The notes beneath the pieces were generated by a model, which searched no databases, was not told where the DNA came from, and was given only the letters and a program-made list of their open reading frames with translations. Positions 26,591-35,965 of a DNA stretch of 64,000 nt are shown here, piece after piece. The position numbers and the translations under genes are program-made. Origin of the DNA: Streptomyces sp. NBC_01298 (GTDB lineage Bacteria > Actinomycetota > Actinomycetes > Streptomycetales > Streptomycetaceae). The stretch is taken from NCBI RefSeq assembly GCF_035978755.1, contig NZ_CP108414.1, positions 1 through 64,000 on the forward strand. The letters run 5' to 3'. Every line of letters starts with the position of its first letter. Within the stretch, counting starts at the first letter, position 1.

Positions 26591-28045
26591 TTACTTGATG
26601 GTCGGGCCGCTGTTGACGGACTTGGTGTGGGGCAGCGCCAGGTACGGGAAGGAGGTGCCGAACGGCACCTCGTTGGCGTCGACCCGGTCGCCGTCGGCCA
26701 GGGCCGGAACGAGCTGGCCGGTCTGGGCGGCACCTTCGACGGCCTGGAGGGAGATGTCGATGACGTCGTCGGTCAGGCGCCGGCCGTTGGGGAAGCCCGC
26801 GAAGTCACCGGCGAGAACGCCGTAGCGGTTGGGGTTGGCGGTGGGCGGCACGGCCATGTTCAGGCGCAGCTCCTCCGCCGGCACGATGTCCCGGAGCTTC
26901 GCGTCCTTGTTCAGGCGGTGGGCGTTGAGGTCGGCCTGGATCGGGCCGCACGCCTTGCAGATACCCGTCAGGTAGATCTCGAACAGATCCCGTCGAGGGG
27001 CCGGCGGGGCCGGGATGCCGTACACCTGCTGGATCAGCTTCGGCAGGATCGGGTCGAGAACCTTGTCCACGACCGGCTGGACAGTGCGATCCTGGTCCGG
27101 GTTGAGGGTGTTGAAGGCGTCCTTGTACTTCAGCGGGACGACGACCTCGTTCACGAGCGGGTTGCCGAGGCGGGAGACCTGCTTCCACTTGTCGGCGTGC
27201 TTATCCCGGGAGTCCGAGACCTGTACGCCCTGGCGGTCCGTCGTCGACCAGACGCCGATGACCGGGTTGCGGCCGGGGTTCCCCTTCAGGGCCAGGTCCT
27301 TCTTGGGGATCTGCAGGGCAACGGAGTTGACGTTGTAGCCGGCGAGGGTGTCCTGGCCACGCTCGGACAGGTCGCCGCCGTAGAGCAGGTCGAAGACCCG
27401 CAGATCGGCGAAGAACGGGTCCTCGGCCTGCCCGGCGAACGTCTTGCCGCCGCCGGGAACATTGCGGATCGCCTCGTTGCGCAGGGCCGCGTAGTTCGGC
27501 ATGGACGCCGGACCGACGCGGGACGGGGCGGCGGGCACGCCTGTGAGCAGGACCTTGCTCTTGTTGCCGTGGGAGACCACGAGGTCGTAGACCTGGCGGA
27601 AGTTGAGGTCCGGGTCGTTCAGCGAGGTGACCGGGCCGGTGTTGTAGAGGAACTGGTTCGCGTCGTCGCGGTAGCTGTTGCGGAAGCGCCAGGTGTAGGT
27701 GATGTCGGAGACGCCGTCACCCGTGTTGTCGATCTTGATGTTGTAGCGGAGGTCGTCGCCGAACGCGTAGAAGTTCGGTCCGCCGTTGGGCTCCTCGAAC
27801 GGGATCCAGTTCGCCAGGAGGGTGACCGAGTCGGGGCGGTCCAGGCTGGTGTAGGCGTACACGTCGGTGTTGTCCGCCCGCGGATCGCCCGCGATCAGCG
27901 GTGCCTCACGGTGGCTCGACGCGGAGCTGACACCCGGAGCCAGGGTGAAGGCGGCCAGGCCCGTCGCGAGCGCACCGGCGCCCAGGACCAGAAGGGACTG
28001 GCGGAGCACACGGCGCGAACGGGGCCGTGCGGAGATGGACTTCAA
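26591..28045 (-). CDS. Secreted DUF4331 protein
   Basis: 484 residues if started at the TTG at 28043-28045, preceded by gagaggaac; the longer frame upstream has no RBS. Twin Arg residues and a hydrophobic stretch (LVLGAGALATGLAAFTLAPG) give a signal peptide with cleavage near SSA-SS. The mature N-terminus SSHREAPLIAGDPRADNTDV is a family hallmark of DUF4331, and the rest (DDLRYNIKIDNTGDGVSDI, WSTTDRQGVQVSDSRDKH) fits too. The biochemical role of DUF4331 is unknown. As first gene of the DUF4331/TPR/NicO operon, a role in metal handling at the cell surface is possible. Confidence 0.9.
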   Translation of the reverse strand: MKSISARPRSRRVLRQSLLVLGAGALATGLAAFTLAPGVSSASSHREAPLIAGDPRADNTDVYAYTSLDRPDSVTLLANWIPFEEPNGGPNFYAFGDDLRYNIKIDNTGDGVSDITYTWRFRNSYRDDANQFLYNTGPVTSLNDPDLNFRQVYDLVVSHGNKSKVLLTGVPAAPSRVGPASMPNYAALRNEAIRNVPGGGKTFAGQAEDPFFADLRVFDLLYGGDLSERGQDTLAGYNVNSVALQIPKKDLALKGNPGRNPVIGVWSTTDRQGVQVSDSRDKHADKWKQVSRLGNPLVNEVVVPLKYKDAFNTLNPDQDRTVQPVVDKVLDPILPKLIQQVYGIPAPPAPRRDLFEIYLTGICKACGPIQADLNAHRLNKDAKLRDIVPAEELRLNMAVPPTANPNRYGVLAGDFAGFPNGRRLTDDVIDISLQAVEGAAQTGQLVPALADGDRVDANEVPFGTSFPYLALPHTKSVNSGPTIK

Positions 28046-28927
28046 GGATGTTCCTCTCGACTGCGAACCCCGGCCCACCGCACACACCGGCACGGCCGGA
28101 CAGGGACATTCAGATGGGGTGACCACTCGGCCGGACGAGCGCGCCCGTGAAACATCAACAGCAGCCCCAAGGCCCGCCGACCCATGGGCAGCGCCATTGC
28201 GCTCAGACCGCGCAGACGAAAGGAAAGCATGTGCGGCCGGTTATCCGTGACCATAACTATGGGAACCCCTGGACACTGTCGCGCCGCAGTTGAGGCAAAC
28301 GCCCTGGCCACAGCCGCCTTGAGGGAAAGTGAGAGTCGAATTAATTTGTTGCAACACGCGATGCGGATACTAGGCCGATCGAGGGCCTAACTGTTATTGC
28401 GGGCAATGTGCAATAACAGGTGAATCTGGAGGGAGGCTGAGACAGGCGGCCCCCCCCCCAGGTGGTGACCCATTCGTCGCCCGCACTTGACCCGAAGGCG
28501 CCCTACCTGCCCGATGGACACGGCGCCCCGTGTGAGGTGAGTGCGCCGGGCACGGGAGACTAACCCGAGGAGCGATGGAATTTATCTTGTAGCACAAGGA
28601 TTGGCGCCACAGAATCGTTTCTTCAATAATGTAAAACCAGCCACCTGAAGCGATTCTTTTCACCCTGATGGCGCGGCCTGAATTTCTTTTGCTGTCCGTT
28701 CGGAATCTATTGCCTCTTGTGCTCCTTGGTCTTTGGACGTCCGCTCGGGTGGTCAGTGGTGAGACGCACGGGGTCGGGTCGCGGACTGCCAGCCGTGTTG
28801 AGCGCTGTGCCGGATGCGGGTGGTGACTCCCCGTCGTGTCACCACCCCGAGGGTTCCGCTCCGGCCGGACATCAGCAGGGCGGATGGCGGCGGGGAGGTC
28901 CGTCTGGACCGGAGGGGAACGGGCGGG
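28046..28927. other. Long intergenic region upstream of the DUF4331 operon
   Basis: No gene is supported. It contains a perfect 10-bp inverted repeat at 28391-28419 (ctgttattgc, 9-nt loop, gcaataacag), A+T-richer than its surroundings, which could be an operator or terminator. The DNA between about 28570 and 28720 is also A+T-rich. The operon promoter must lie here, but no riboswitch class was recognised. Confidence 0.45.
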
Positions 28928-28971
28928 CCGGTTCGCCCCAACGGCCCGGGCCGGGGAGGGGCGAACCGGCG
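28928..28971 (-). terminator. Terminator of the first chaplin gene
   Basis: 13-bp arms 28928-28940 and 28959-28971 (gccggttcgcccc and complement), 11 nt beyond the chaplin stop. Confidence 0.75.
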
Positions 28972-28981
28972 GTCACGACCT

Positions 28982-29221
28982 TCAGCTGTTGACGCAGGTA
29001 TTGCCGAAGGCGGGGTTGAGCAGGCCGATCACGCTGACGCTGTTGCCGCACGCGTTGATCGGGATGTGGATCGGGATCTGGATCAGGTTCCCCGACAGCA
29101 CGCCCGGGGAACCGATGGCCGCGCCGGAGGCTTCGGCGTCGGCGGACGCCGCGGACGCGCCGCCGACGATGGCCATACCCACGGCGAGCGCGAGGACTGC
29201 ACTCTTGAGAAGACGGGACAT
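28982..29221 (-). CDS. Short chaplin, copy 1
   Basis: 79 residues: signal peptide MSRLLKSAVLALAVGMAIVG to about 28 (ASADA), then one chaplin domain with GNLIQIPIHIPINACGNSVS, VIGLLNPAFGNTC. The two cysteines and the Asn-Pro-Ala-Phe-Gly-Asn core are intact. Short chaplins (ChpD-H type) assemble into amyloid fibrils on aerial hyphae and lower surface tension. Ends in a strong terminator at 28928. A divergent molybdopterin oxidoreductase gene starts about 400 bp away. A second, very similar chaplin lies at 38520-38759. Confidence 0.95.
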   Translation of the reverse strand: MSRLLKSAVLALAVGMAIVGGASAASADAEASGAAIGSPGVLSGNLIQIPIHIPINACGNSVSVIGLLNPAFGNTCVNS

Positions 29222-29623
29222 GGGGCTCTCCTTAATGAACCAGCGACGCTCGCGCGCCTACAGCCCCAGAGCGGGCCCGCATGATGCCTTCGGCAGGAAG
29301 CTGTGGGCGGATGGGCCTTCGTTGGCCGCTTACCTCGAAGGTGTTGTCCCGCCTCCTGCATCCGGCCGAACGCTTCAGCTCCGCAAGGTCGCCCGCCGAA
29401 GCCCTCCGCCGGCAGTTCCTCGTCGAGCCGGATGACCAAGGCCGCGTACGCCCCGCCCCTCTCCCGTGGTAGCCGCATGGCATCTCCCGGGCGTGCCGGC
29501 GACGGGCCGCGAGAAGCCGCAAGGGGCGTGCCGCGTGTCACGGGTCCGGTGACGGGCGCGGGCGCGGGATGTTCTCCCGGACGCTCATGCCTGATGAACC
29601 CGATACGCGGAGAGATGGTCTGG
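29222..29623. other. Divergent promoter region, chaplin / oxidoreductase
   Basis: No gene is supported. The region separates the minus-strand chaplin from the plus-strand oxidoreductase and must hold both promoters. No consensus could be assigned. Confidence 0.4.
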
Positions 29624-31015
29624 ATGGATGCGAACGGCGAAAGTGACCGGCCCGATGGCCGGCTTGAGGGTCTGTCTGCCCCAGCGAGACCGACAGGACC
29701 GGCGGAGCCCCCGCGCGCACCCGTCGCCGAGCGGGTGAGGGGTGCGGTCGAGCGGGTGAGGGCGGCGGGCCCGCCGCCCGGACCGTCCCGTCCGGACTTC
29801 TGGCGCAGTCCCCTCCGGGGGCCCTGGCTGACGGGCGTGTTCGGTCTGGTGCTCCTGGCCGGAGTCGTGGTGTTGTTCGTGACGGGCCTGTTGTCCTACG
29901 CGGCGTACAACCCGGATCTGGCGGCGCGCAACGACCAGACGCCGGACAAGGGCTGGCTCGGCTTCTACCTGTTCACCTGGCCGACTTCGCCGTACTGGCT
30001 GTACCGGCTGACGCAGGGCGCGCACACCGTCCTCGGCGTGGCCCTGGTCCCCGTCCTCCTCGCCAAGCTGTGGTCGGTGATTCCGAAGCTCTTCGAGTGG
30101 CCGCCGCTCCGTTCGGCCGCTCATGCCCTGGAGCGCCTCTCGCTCCTGCTGCTGGTGGGCGGGGCCGGGTTCACGTTCGCCACCGGGATCTTGAACATCC
30201 AGCTGGACTACGTCTTTCCGGGGTCCTTCTACGTCCTGCACTTCTACGGTGCCTGGGTGTTCATGGCCGCCTTCGTCGTCCATGTCGCGTTCCGGCTGCC
30301 GCGTGCCGTCCGCGCGGTCCGGGCCGGCCGGGACTTCCAGCCCGCACCCGACTCGCCGGAGGCGGCCGGACTGGTCTCCCCCCGGCCGGCGGCCCCGACG
30401 ATCTCGCGGCGTGGAGCGGTCGCGATGGTGGGCGCCGGTTCGCTGGCCCTGCTGGTGGTGACGGCCGGTCAGAGCGTGGGCGGCTGGTGGCGCAAGACAG
30501 CCCTGCTGGCCCCCCACGGGCGCGATCCGGGTACGGGCCCGAACGGGTTCCAGATCAACAAGACCGCCGCGTCCAGCGGGATCCGGCCCAGCGACATCGG
30601 TCCCGCCTGGCGCCTCACGGTCCGTGGCGGGGGCCGCCAGAAGGTGCTGACCCGGGAGATGCTGCTGGCGATGGAGCAGCGGGAGGCGGCGCTCCCCATC
30701 GCCTGCGTGGAAGGCTGGTCCACGCCCGACCAGCAGTGGTCCGGGGTGCGCCTCACCGATCTGGCCGCCCTCGTCGGGCTCGGCACAAACACCCCGCAGG
30801 TGCTGGTGGAATCGGCCCAGCGCGGCGGGTCGTTCTCCTCGGTCGTACTGGCCGCCAACCAGGCCCGTGACGGTCGCTCGCTCCTCGCGATGCGCGTGAA
30901 CGGGGCCGCCCTGTCGCCGGACCACGGCTACCCGGCCCGCGTGATCATCCCGGCGGCCCCAGGCGTCCACAACACCAAATGGGTCACCCGCCTCACCTTC
31001 GGAGAACCCGCATGA
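29624..31015 (+). CDS. Membrane molybdopterin oxidoreductase with cytochrome b-like helices
   Basis: 463 residues from the ATG at 29624 (ggagag 9 nt upstream; ATGs at 29594 and 29615 are alternatives). An N-terminal Pro-rich region, then four or five membrane helices (GVFGLVLLAGVVVLFVTGLL, HTVLGVALVPVLLAKLW, LSLLLLVGGAGFTFATGI, VFMAAFVVHVAF) containing His residues that could bind heme b. An internal twin-Arg-like SRRGAVAMVG precedes the sulfite-oxidase-fold Mo domain, with the expected Mo-ligating Cys in LPIACVEGWS. It should act at the outer face of the membrane. It overlaps the next gene by 4 nt. Substrate unknown. Confidence 0.85.
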   Translation: MDANGESDRPDGRLEGLSAPARPTGPAEPPRAPVAERVRGAVERVRAAGPPPGPSRPDFWRSPLRGPWLTGVFGLVLLAGVVVLFVTGLLSYAAYNPDLAARNDQTPDKGWLGFYLFTWPTSPYWLYRLTQGAHTVLGVALVPVLLAKLWSVIPKLFEWPPLRSAAHALERLSLLLLVGGAGFTFATGILNIQLDYVFPGSFYVLHFYGAWVFMAAFVVHVAFRLPRAVRAVRAGRDFQPAPDSPEAAGLVSPRPAAPTISRRGAVAMVGAGSLALLVVTAGQSVGGWWRKTALLAPHGRDPGTGPNGFQINKTAASSGIRPSDIGPAWRLTVRGGGRQKVLTREMLLAMEQREAALPIACVEGWSTPDQQWSGVRLTDLAALVGLGTNTPQVLVESAQRGGSFSSVVLAANQARDGRSLLAMRVNGAALSPDHGYPARVIIPAAPGVHNTKWVTRLTFGEPA

Positions 31016-31542
31016 GCCACCTCACCAGAGCGGGAGAGGCTTTGCGCCGGCGTTACGGGGCCTCGCCCCTCCACCTCCTGCTCACCCTGGCCTGCTTCGC
31101 CCTCGCCCTCTACGCCGGCATCCGCCTCCTGAAGGGCGACACCACGGGCGTGGCGATCTGGTTCGTCGGCGCGGCCCTCCTCCACGACCTGGTCCTGCTC
31201 CCCGCCTACTCGCTCACCGACCGCGCCGCCCAGTTCCTCTGCCGGGGCCGGGCGGCCGAGGGCGAGGGGGTGCCGCGGCCGGGCGTCAATTACCTCCGCG
31301 TCCCCGCCTTCGTCTCGGGGGTGCTGTTCCTCGTCTGGTGGCCGCTGATCCTGCGGAAGGGCGGCCGCTACACCGCCTACACGGCCTTGTCCGCCGACGG
31401 CTTCCTCGCCCGCTGGCTCCTCATCACCGCCGCCCTGTTCGCGGCCTCCGCGGTCACCCTGATCGTGCGGACTTGGCTGCGCCTGCGGCCGGAACGCACC
31501 AGGCACCGGGCTCAGGCGCAGGCCCGCAGGACAGCGAAGTGA
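31012..31542 (+). CDS. Four-helix membrane protein coupled to the oxidoreductase
   Basis: 176 residues; the ATG overlaps the stop of the oxidoreductase gene (ATGA). Four membrane helices: LLTLACFALALYAGIRLL, GVAIWFVGAALLHDLVLL, FVSGVLFLVWWPLIL and WLLITAALFAASAVTLIV. The C-terminus is basic (LRLRPERTRHRAQAQARRT). Its coupling suggests a subunit or assembly partner of the oxidoreductase; it has no own cofactor motif. The last 31 nt overlap, tail to tail, with the methyltransferase gene. Confidence 0.8.
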   Translation: MSHLTRAGEALRRRYGASPLHLLLTLACFALALYAGIRLLKGDTTGVAIWFVGAALLHDLVLLPAYSLTDRAAQFLCRGRAAEGEGVPRPGVNYLRVPAFVSGVLFLVWWPLILRKGGRYTAYTALSADGFLARWLLITAALFAASAVTLIVRTWLRLRPERTRHRAQAQARRTAK

Positions 31543-32192
31543 CGTTCGCCCAAAAGGCTCGTCCACTGCTCGACGGGCGCCCACCCCGACAGGCGGCCGT
31601 GGTCGACCAGGGCTCCGGATCCGACGGTGGCCCACGGGAAGACCGGGCCGACGGAGTGGTGGCCGATGTGGATCCGCACCCGGCGTCGCTCATCCACCTC
31701 GCGGGGTGATGTTTCTACGATCAGCAGCCCTCCCGGGCGGACCAGGTCGTGGACGCGTCGCAGGAGGCGCCGGGGGTCGCCTCCGATGCCGATGTTCCCG
31801 TCGATCAGCAGGGCGGTGCCCCAGGTTCCCTCGCCGGTCACAGGGCCGAAGACGGAGCCGCTGCGCGCGTGGCCGCCTCGGCACACCGTGGCAATCACGG
31901 CTGCCGGGGACACGTCGATGCCCAGGACGGCATGACCGCGGCGGGCCAGTGCTTCGACCAGGCGCCCCGCTCCGCAGCCGACGTCCAGGACCCGTCCCGC
32001 ACATCGCTCCAGGACGGCCCGGTCCGCCGTGTCCGCCCGGCCCGACCACCGGTCGACGTCCAGCGGGAAGGACCAGCCCTCGCCGTCGCACAGGGTGACG
32101 TCCGCGGATCGGCAGTGGAGCGCCTCGGCGTAGGGGCCGCTGCTCCAGGCTTCGGAGCGGTCGGCGAGTCGCCGTTCGGAGGTGGTGCTCAC
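31512..32192 (-). CDS. Class I SAM-dependent methyltransferase
   Basis: 226 residues from the GTG at 32190-32192, with ggga 6 nt upstream; the longer frame is Arg/Thr-rich and not conserved-looking. Motif I is VLDVGCGAGRLVEAL (about 66-80), followed by GHAVLGIDVSPAAV and GTALLIDGNIGIGGDPRRLL, and LVRPGGLLIVE. The acceptor is unknown. In Streptomyces, methyltransferases of this kind are often found next to the same oxidoreductase/membrane-protein pair, which suggests a shared pathway. Confidence 0.85.
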   Translation of the reverse strand: MSTTSERRLADRSEAWSSGPYAEALHCRSADVTLCDGEGWSFPLDVDRWSGRADTADRAVLERCAGRVLDVGCGAGRLVEALARRGHAVLGIDVSPAAVIATVCRGGHARSGSVFGPVTGEGTWGTALLIDGNIGIGGDPRRLLRRVHDLVRPGGLLIVETSPREVDERRRVRIHIGHHSVGPVFPWATVGSGALVDHGRLSGWAPVEQWTSLLGERHFAVLRACA

Positions 32193-32398
32193 ACGGGCTC
32201 CCTGCGAGGTTGTGGGCCGGCGGGTTCGCCCGTGTCCGGTCCGGCGGTCCCGAAGGACGGGGACTCGACCGACCGTAGGCCGACCGGTCCCGGTCCGCCT
32301 GCCGGCCGACGTCATACGGGCGAGCGCGGGCGGCGATCGTGGGCCTGTCCTGCGCCGTCCGGGTGACCGCGGCGCCGCTTGGGGGGTGCCCCGACCTC

Positions 32399-32905
32399 TC
32401 AGGTGCGGGGGTGGCGGGAGCGCCAGTACGGGTTGTCGTGGGGCAGGGATCCGCTGACCCGTCCGTACATGCCGAAGGTCATCAGGAACAGGCCGGTGAC
32501 GAAGCTGAAGAGCACGTTCTGGATGTGGAATGCGAACAGGTTGAAGCGGGTGTCCAGGACGGCGAGGCTGGCGAAGCCGGCCGCGAGGAAGGCGACGCCC
32601 ACGACGATGTTGATGGTCGAGGCCGTGTTGCCGCCGATGACGGCACCCGCGAGCAGAAGGCCTCCCACGAGGACGGAGGCCGCGCTCAGCGCTCCGTTGC
32701 TGCCCAGCCCCATCACCATGCTTCCGCTGGTGCTGAAGAACCCGATCCGGTCGATCAGCCCGAGGACGCCGAACACGACGAGAAGGGCACCCATCAGGCC
32801 GGCGCCGCCGCGGTAGACGCGGCCCAGCCGGTGGTCGAGGGGGAGGTGGTCATCGAGTACGACGCCGCGCCCGCGCCGGGTCTGGTTCTGCGTGACTGTG
32901 GCCAT
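32399..32905 (-). CDS. DUF4383 membrane protein
   Basis: 168 residues with four membrane helices: GLMGALLVVFGVLGLI, ALSAASVLVGGLLLAGAVI, INIVVGVAFLAAGFASLAVL and NVLFSFVTGLFLMTFG. The wording NLFAFHIQNVLFSFVTG is typical of DUF4383, an actinobacterial family of unknown role. The C-terminal tail is cytoplasmic and basic. The DUF6479 gene lies 60 nt upstream on the same strand, so the two may be cotranscribed. Confidence 0.85.
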   Translation of the reverse strand: MATVTQNQTRRGRGVVLDDHLPLDHRLGRVYRGGAGLMGALLVVFGVLGLIDRIGFFSTSGSMVMGLGSNGALSAASVLVGGLLLAGAVIGGNTASTINIVVGVAFLAAGFASLAVLDTRFNLFAFHIQNVLFSFVTGLFLMTFGMYGRVSGSLPHDNPYWRSRHPRT

Positions 32906-32965
32906 GGGGATCAGTCCTCCTTCGTGCTCCCCGAGTGTCAGGCCCTCCTGCCCACCGGAGTGGGG

Positions 32966-33331
32966 TCAGGCTCCGGGGCCGTGGACGGCGGACTCTCCCT
33001 CGGAGAGGGCCTGTTCGGGATGGGGGCGGGTGGTGGAGCCGCCGTTGCCGTAGCCGCCCATCTGGTGGGGGCTCAGCCCGCCCGCGGGAAAGCCCCTCGC
33101 CTCGCGGTCTTCGGGCTGCTCGCGCACCTCGTGGACGGCCCCGCCGGCCGGGAGGTGCGGCTGGCTGTCGGGTGTGGGAGGAGGGGGTTCGTGTGCCCGG
33201 ACCCTCCCGCCGAGGACGAACGCGGCGATCAGCACGGCGACGATGAGGAGTCCGACAATCCCGAACCACCCGATGTTCGTCAGGGTCATGTCCACTGCCA
33301 GGTTGTGCACGCTGGTGTCCATGCCATCCAT
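32966..33331 (-). CDS. DUF6479-like small membrane protein
   Basis: 121 residues from the ATG at 33329-33331 (a second ATG is 9 nt later). One membrane helix near the N-terminus (GIVGLLIVAVLIAAFVLGGR, about 24-43), then a cytoplasmic Pro/Glu-rich tail with REQPEDREARGFPAGGLSPH. This layout matches DUF6479, a short Streptomyces family of unknown function. It probably forms an operon with the DUF4383 gene downstream. Confidence 0.7.
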   Translation of the reverse strand: MDGMDTSVHNLAVDMTLTNIGWFGIVGLLIVAVLIAAFVLGGRVRAHEPPPPTPDSQPHLPAGGAVHEVREQPEDREARGFPAGGLSPHQMGGYGNGGSTTRPHPEQALSEGESAVHGPGA

Positions 33332-33369
33332 GGTGAAGGCCCAGCCTCGAAATAGGGTGAAAATATGTC

Positions 33370-33640
33370 ATACGGAAGTCTTACGGCAGGGGGTGTGCTG
33401 TTGGGGGCCCTGCGGCCGGGCGCTGCACTGCGGTGACAGGACCAGGTGATGGCCAGCACGAGCCCCGCAGAGGCCCCGCACGCGATGGAGGCAGGTGTCG
33501 CCCCGGATCGAGCGTCGGTCCCAGGATGTAGACAGCCGCGCCGGCCAGAGGGATGCCGAGCCATTCCCAGCGCGCCCGTCCAAAGCGATGAGCGCGATCA
33601 GAAGGAGGGCGTACCAGGAGCGGCCGGGGTGTGAGAAGGA
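33370..33640 (-). pseudogene. Remnant of a small membrane protein
   Basis: ARWEWLGIPLAGAAVYILGP is readable in one frame and ATPASIACGASAGLVLAITW in another, consistent with a small two- or three-helix membrane protein broken by a frameshift near 33510. The start region is also in a different frame. Family unknown. Confidence 0.4.
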
Positions 33641-34048
33641 CGAAGGCCCGGCTGACGCGGCCAGGGCACGCGTGCTCCAGACCGCATGCCCGAGTGCTCG
33701 GGTCGAGTGAAGTCATCTCCGCTACGCGCGACGTCGGTTGTTCCACGCGTCGGATGCATTCCCAATCTCGTCCCCGCTGGTGTCTGTCTCGGTACGGGGG
33801 CTTGGTGCGCTCTCCCCGCTCAGAGACCGGCGACGTGACGGCAAGCCCCGGAGCGAGGGGCGGTGAGCCGCAGCCGTCCTTCCCGGGACGACCAGGCTCT
33901 ACCAGCACACACGGTCCGGCACCGGCTGGCCATCTCCCACACGGTGTCCTAAATGTCGGCCACCCGGATGCAGCAGAAGGCCCACGCTCTGCGGGCCGCC
34001 CTTGCGCCCCGAACCCACTGTCGTATACGGCGGAATCACCACGCCGGA
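33641..34048. other. No gene seen
   Basis: Frames in this stretch conflict and lack start signals. No structure was noticed. Confidence 0.35.
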
Positions 34049-34192
34049 TCAGTGGGCAGACCCTCCATATTCCGCGTGCTGCGGGTGGAAGGCGTACTCC
34101 CGGTCGTCGTCGGAGGACGGAGGGGGAAACACAATCCGGCGCGACTCCGCTCGTGCTTGCGCCATGAGCTGTTCGAACTCTTCGTCGGTCAT
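34049..34192 (-). CDS. 47-residue acidic protein
   Basis: Starts at the ATG at 34190-34192, with ggagg 8 nt upstream. MTDEEFEQLMAQARAESRRI is an amphipathic acidic helix, followed by a Pro/Ser/Asp linker and EYAFHPQHAEYGGSAH. The good ribosome-binding site supports translation. No family recognised. Confidence 0.45.
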   Translation of the reverse strand: MTDEEFEQLMAQARAESRRIVFPPPSSDDDREYAFHPQHAEYGGSAH

Positions 34193-34653
34193 TGGTCTCG
34201 CCTCCCGAGCTCTCACCAATGATTCGCGGCAGGAAGGCGGTCGGATTGGCCCTCCTGCACCTGGGCGGGGTCCGTGATGCTGCGCGTTAGCGCCTCTCCC
34301 ACGCCGGTAGCCCGCCCCTTCCGTCGCAGGAACCTCCCGGTTACCGATCATCCCCCCTGCGGCTGGGCACCGCGTCAACATGCAGGGGGCAGCAGCGCTG
34401 ATCAGGCCCTCGGGAGCTTGGTTGAGGCGCTGGTACGAGAACCCGGTGCAGGCGTTGTTCTGGGCGGCTTGTGGCCTCGGTGGCGAGCGAAGCGGCACCA
34501 GGGGGCGTGGTGACGTGCAAAGTGGCCGTCGTCGCCGGCTGCGCCGTTGGGGTGATCTCTCCCGCCCAGGGCCGTCCGCGAGCGTGCCGCCTCCGAAGTA
34601 ACCGCGGGCCTGCCACCACCCTGGTCGGGCCATCAGTCACGCGAAAGGTGAAC
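34193..34653. other. Promoter region of the DUF4394 gene
   Basis: No supported gene. The plus-strand frame upstream of 34654 continues in phase with the DUF4394 gene but looks random, so the gene start is set at the ATG at 34654. Confidence 0.4.
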
Positions 34654-35535
34654 ATGCGTACTCGTAGCACTGTCATCGCTCTCTCCGCCGTCCTCGCGGC
34701 GGCCTGCGCGACCCCTGCGCTTGCCTCTGCGTCCGACATCGACACCCCGGCGCAGACCCTCCCGGCCATGGACCACAGGGGCCTGACCGCGATCGGGCTG
34801 ACCTCCGACCAGCGGCTGGTGGAGTTCGACGTCGACAAGCCGTCCAAGACCAGCGTGGTGGGCAAGGCGTCCGGTCTGCGGGGTGACACCAAGCTCGTCG
34901 GCATCGACTTCCGGGTGCAGAACGAGAAGCTCTACGGGGTCGGCGACCGCGGCGGCATCTACACGCTGAACACCACCAACGCCAAGGCCGTGAAGGTCTC
35001 CCAGCTCACCGTGGCCCTGTCGGGCACGCGGTTCGGCGTTGACTTCAACCCGGCCGCCAACCGGCTGCGCGTCATCTCCGACACCGGCCAGAACCTGCGC
35101 CACAACATCGACGACGCCGCGGCCACCCTGGGCACCACCCTCGACGGCACGCTGACCAACCCCACCACCCCGCCGTCGACCGCCATGGGCGTCACCGGCG
35201 CCGCCTACACCAACAACGACCTGAACGCGGCGACCGCGACGACCCTTTTCGACCTCGACACGATGGCCGACCGGATCTCCCTGCAGTCCCCCGCCAACAC
35301 CGGCACCCTCGCCCCCACCGGAAACCTCGGCATCAACGCCGTACCGGACGCCGGCTTCGACATCTACTACAACAGCAAGACCGGCACGAACAAGGGCTTC
35401 GCCGCCCTCAGCACGGGCAGCTCCTACAGGCTGTACGAGATCAACATCCTCACCGGCAAGGCCACCGACCAAGGCGCCTTCCCGAACCGGCAGCAGGTCA
35501 CCGACATCGCTCTGCCCCTGAACCAGGAGCGCTAG
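34654..35535 (+). CDS. Secreted DUF4394 protein
   Basis: 293 residues, ATG at 34654 with gaaagg 5 nt upstream. Signal peptide MRTRSTVIALSAVLAAACAT with cleavage near ALA-SA (about 24); the Cys inside lies in no clear lipobox. The mature protein is made of beta-propeller-like repeats (GLTAIGLTSDQRLVEFDVD, LRGDTKLVGIDFRVQNEKLY, GTRFGVDFNPAANRLRVISD, GFDIYYNSKT) as in DUF4394, whose function is unknown. It is convergent with the fasciclin gene, separated by a strong terminator. A dead copy lies at 22436-22705. Confidence 0.9.
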   Translation: MRTRSTVIALSAVLAAACATPALASASDIDTPAQTLPAMDHRGLTAIGLTSDQRLVEFDVDKPSKTSVVGKASGLRGDTKLVGIDFRVQNEKLYGVGDRGGIYTLNTTNAKAVKVSQLTVALSGTRFGVDFNPAANRLRVISDTGQNLRHNIDDAAATLGTTLDGTLTNPTTPPSTAMGVTGAAYTNNDLNAATATTLFDLDTMADRISLQSPANTGTLAPTGNLGINAVPDAGFDIYYNSKTGTNKGFAALSTGSSYRLYEINILTGKATDQGAFPNRQQVTDIALPLNQER

Positions 35536-35900
35536 CCCGTCACGGGCCTCTGGCGCGGCTGCCCTGGGGGCGGCCCTGCCACCGCTGTGCGGGCCCACAG
35601 CACAAGGTGGTTTCTGGCGGACTGGAATCAGTCGTGCAAGTCCCATACGGCTGTTGGGTTGCTGCCGTTCAGGGCGGAGCGCTACGGCAGCGACCTGCCC
35701 AGTTCCTGAGGCAGGGCGAAACTGACCCGCGACGGCGTGAACCTCCTCTGGCGTGCTCGGCGGCATCACCGTGCGCGCCTGGCGGCCCGGCACCGCGGGC
35801 TTCGCCTGGGCCCGAGACGGACCCCGGGGCACGCGGTACGCCTCGGGCAGGACGGCCAAGGCGCCCGGGGCACGGGGTCCGCTGCGGACGGACAAGCCCG

Positions 35901-35933
35901 TGGGCCGGCCCCCTTGAAAAGGGGGCCGGCCCA
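35901..35933. terminator. Strong bidirectional terminator
   Basis: Perfect 15-bp arms 35901-35915 and 35919-35933 around gaa. It lies between the convergent DUF4394 and fasciclin genes. Confidence 0.85.
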
Positions 35934-35965
35934 CAAAGTCACATCCCAGCCGTCACATCGGGGTG

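Noticed and set aside
26432..28150. A 572-codon plus-strand frame opposite the DUF4331 gene
   Set aside because: Shadow of the DUF4331 gene caused by G+C-rich third positions.
28046..28400. Riboswitch upstream of the DUF4331/NicO operon
   Set aside because: No consensus of cobalamin, NiCo or other known classes was recognised; only a 10-bp inverted repeat was found.
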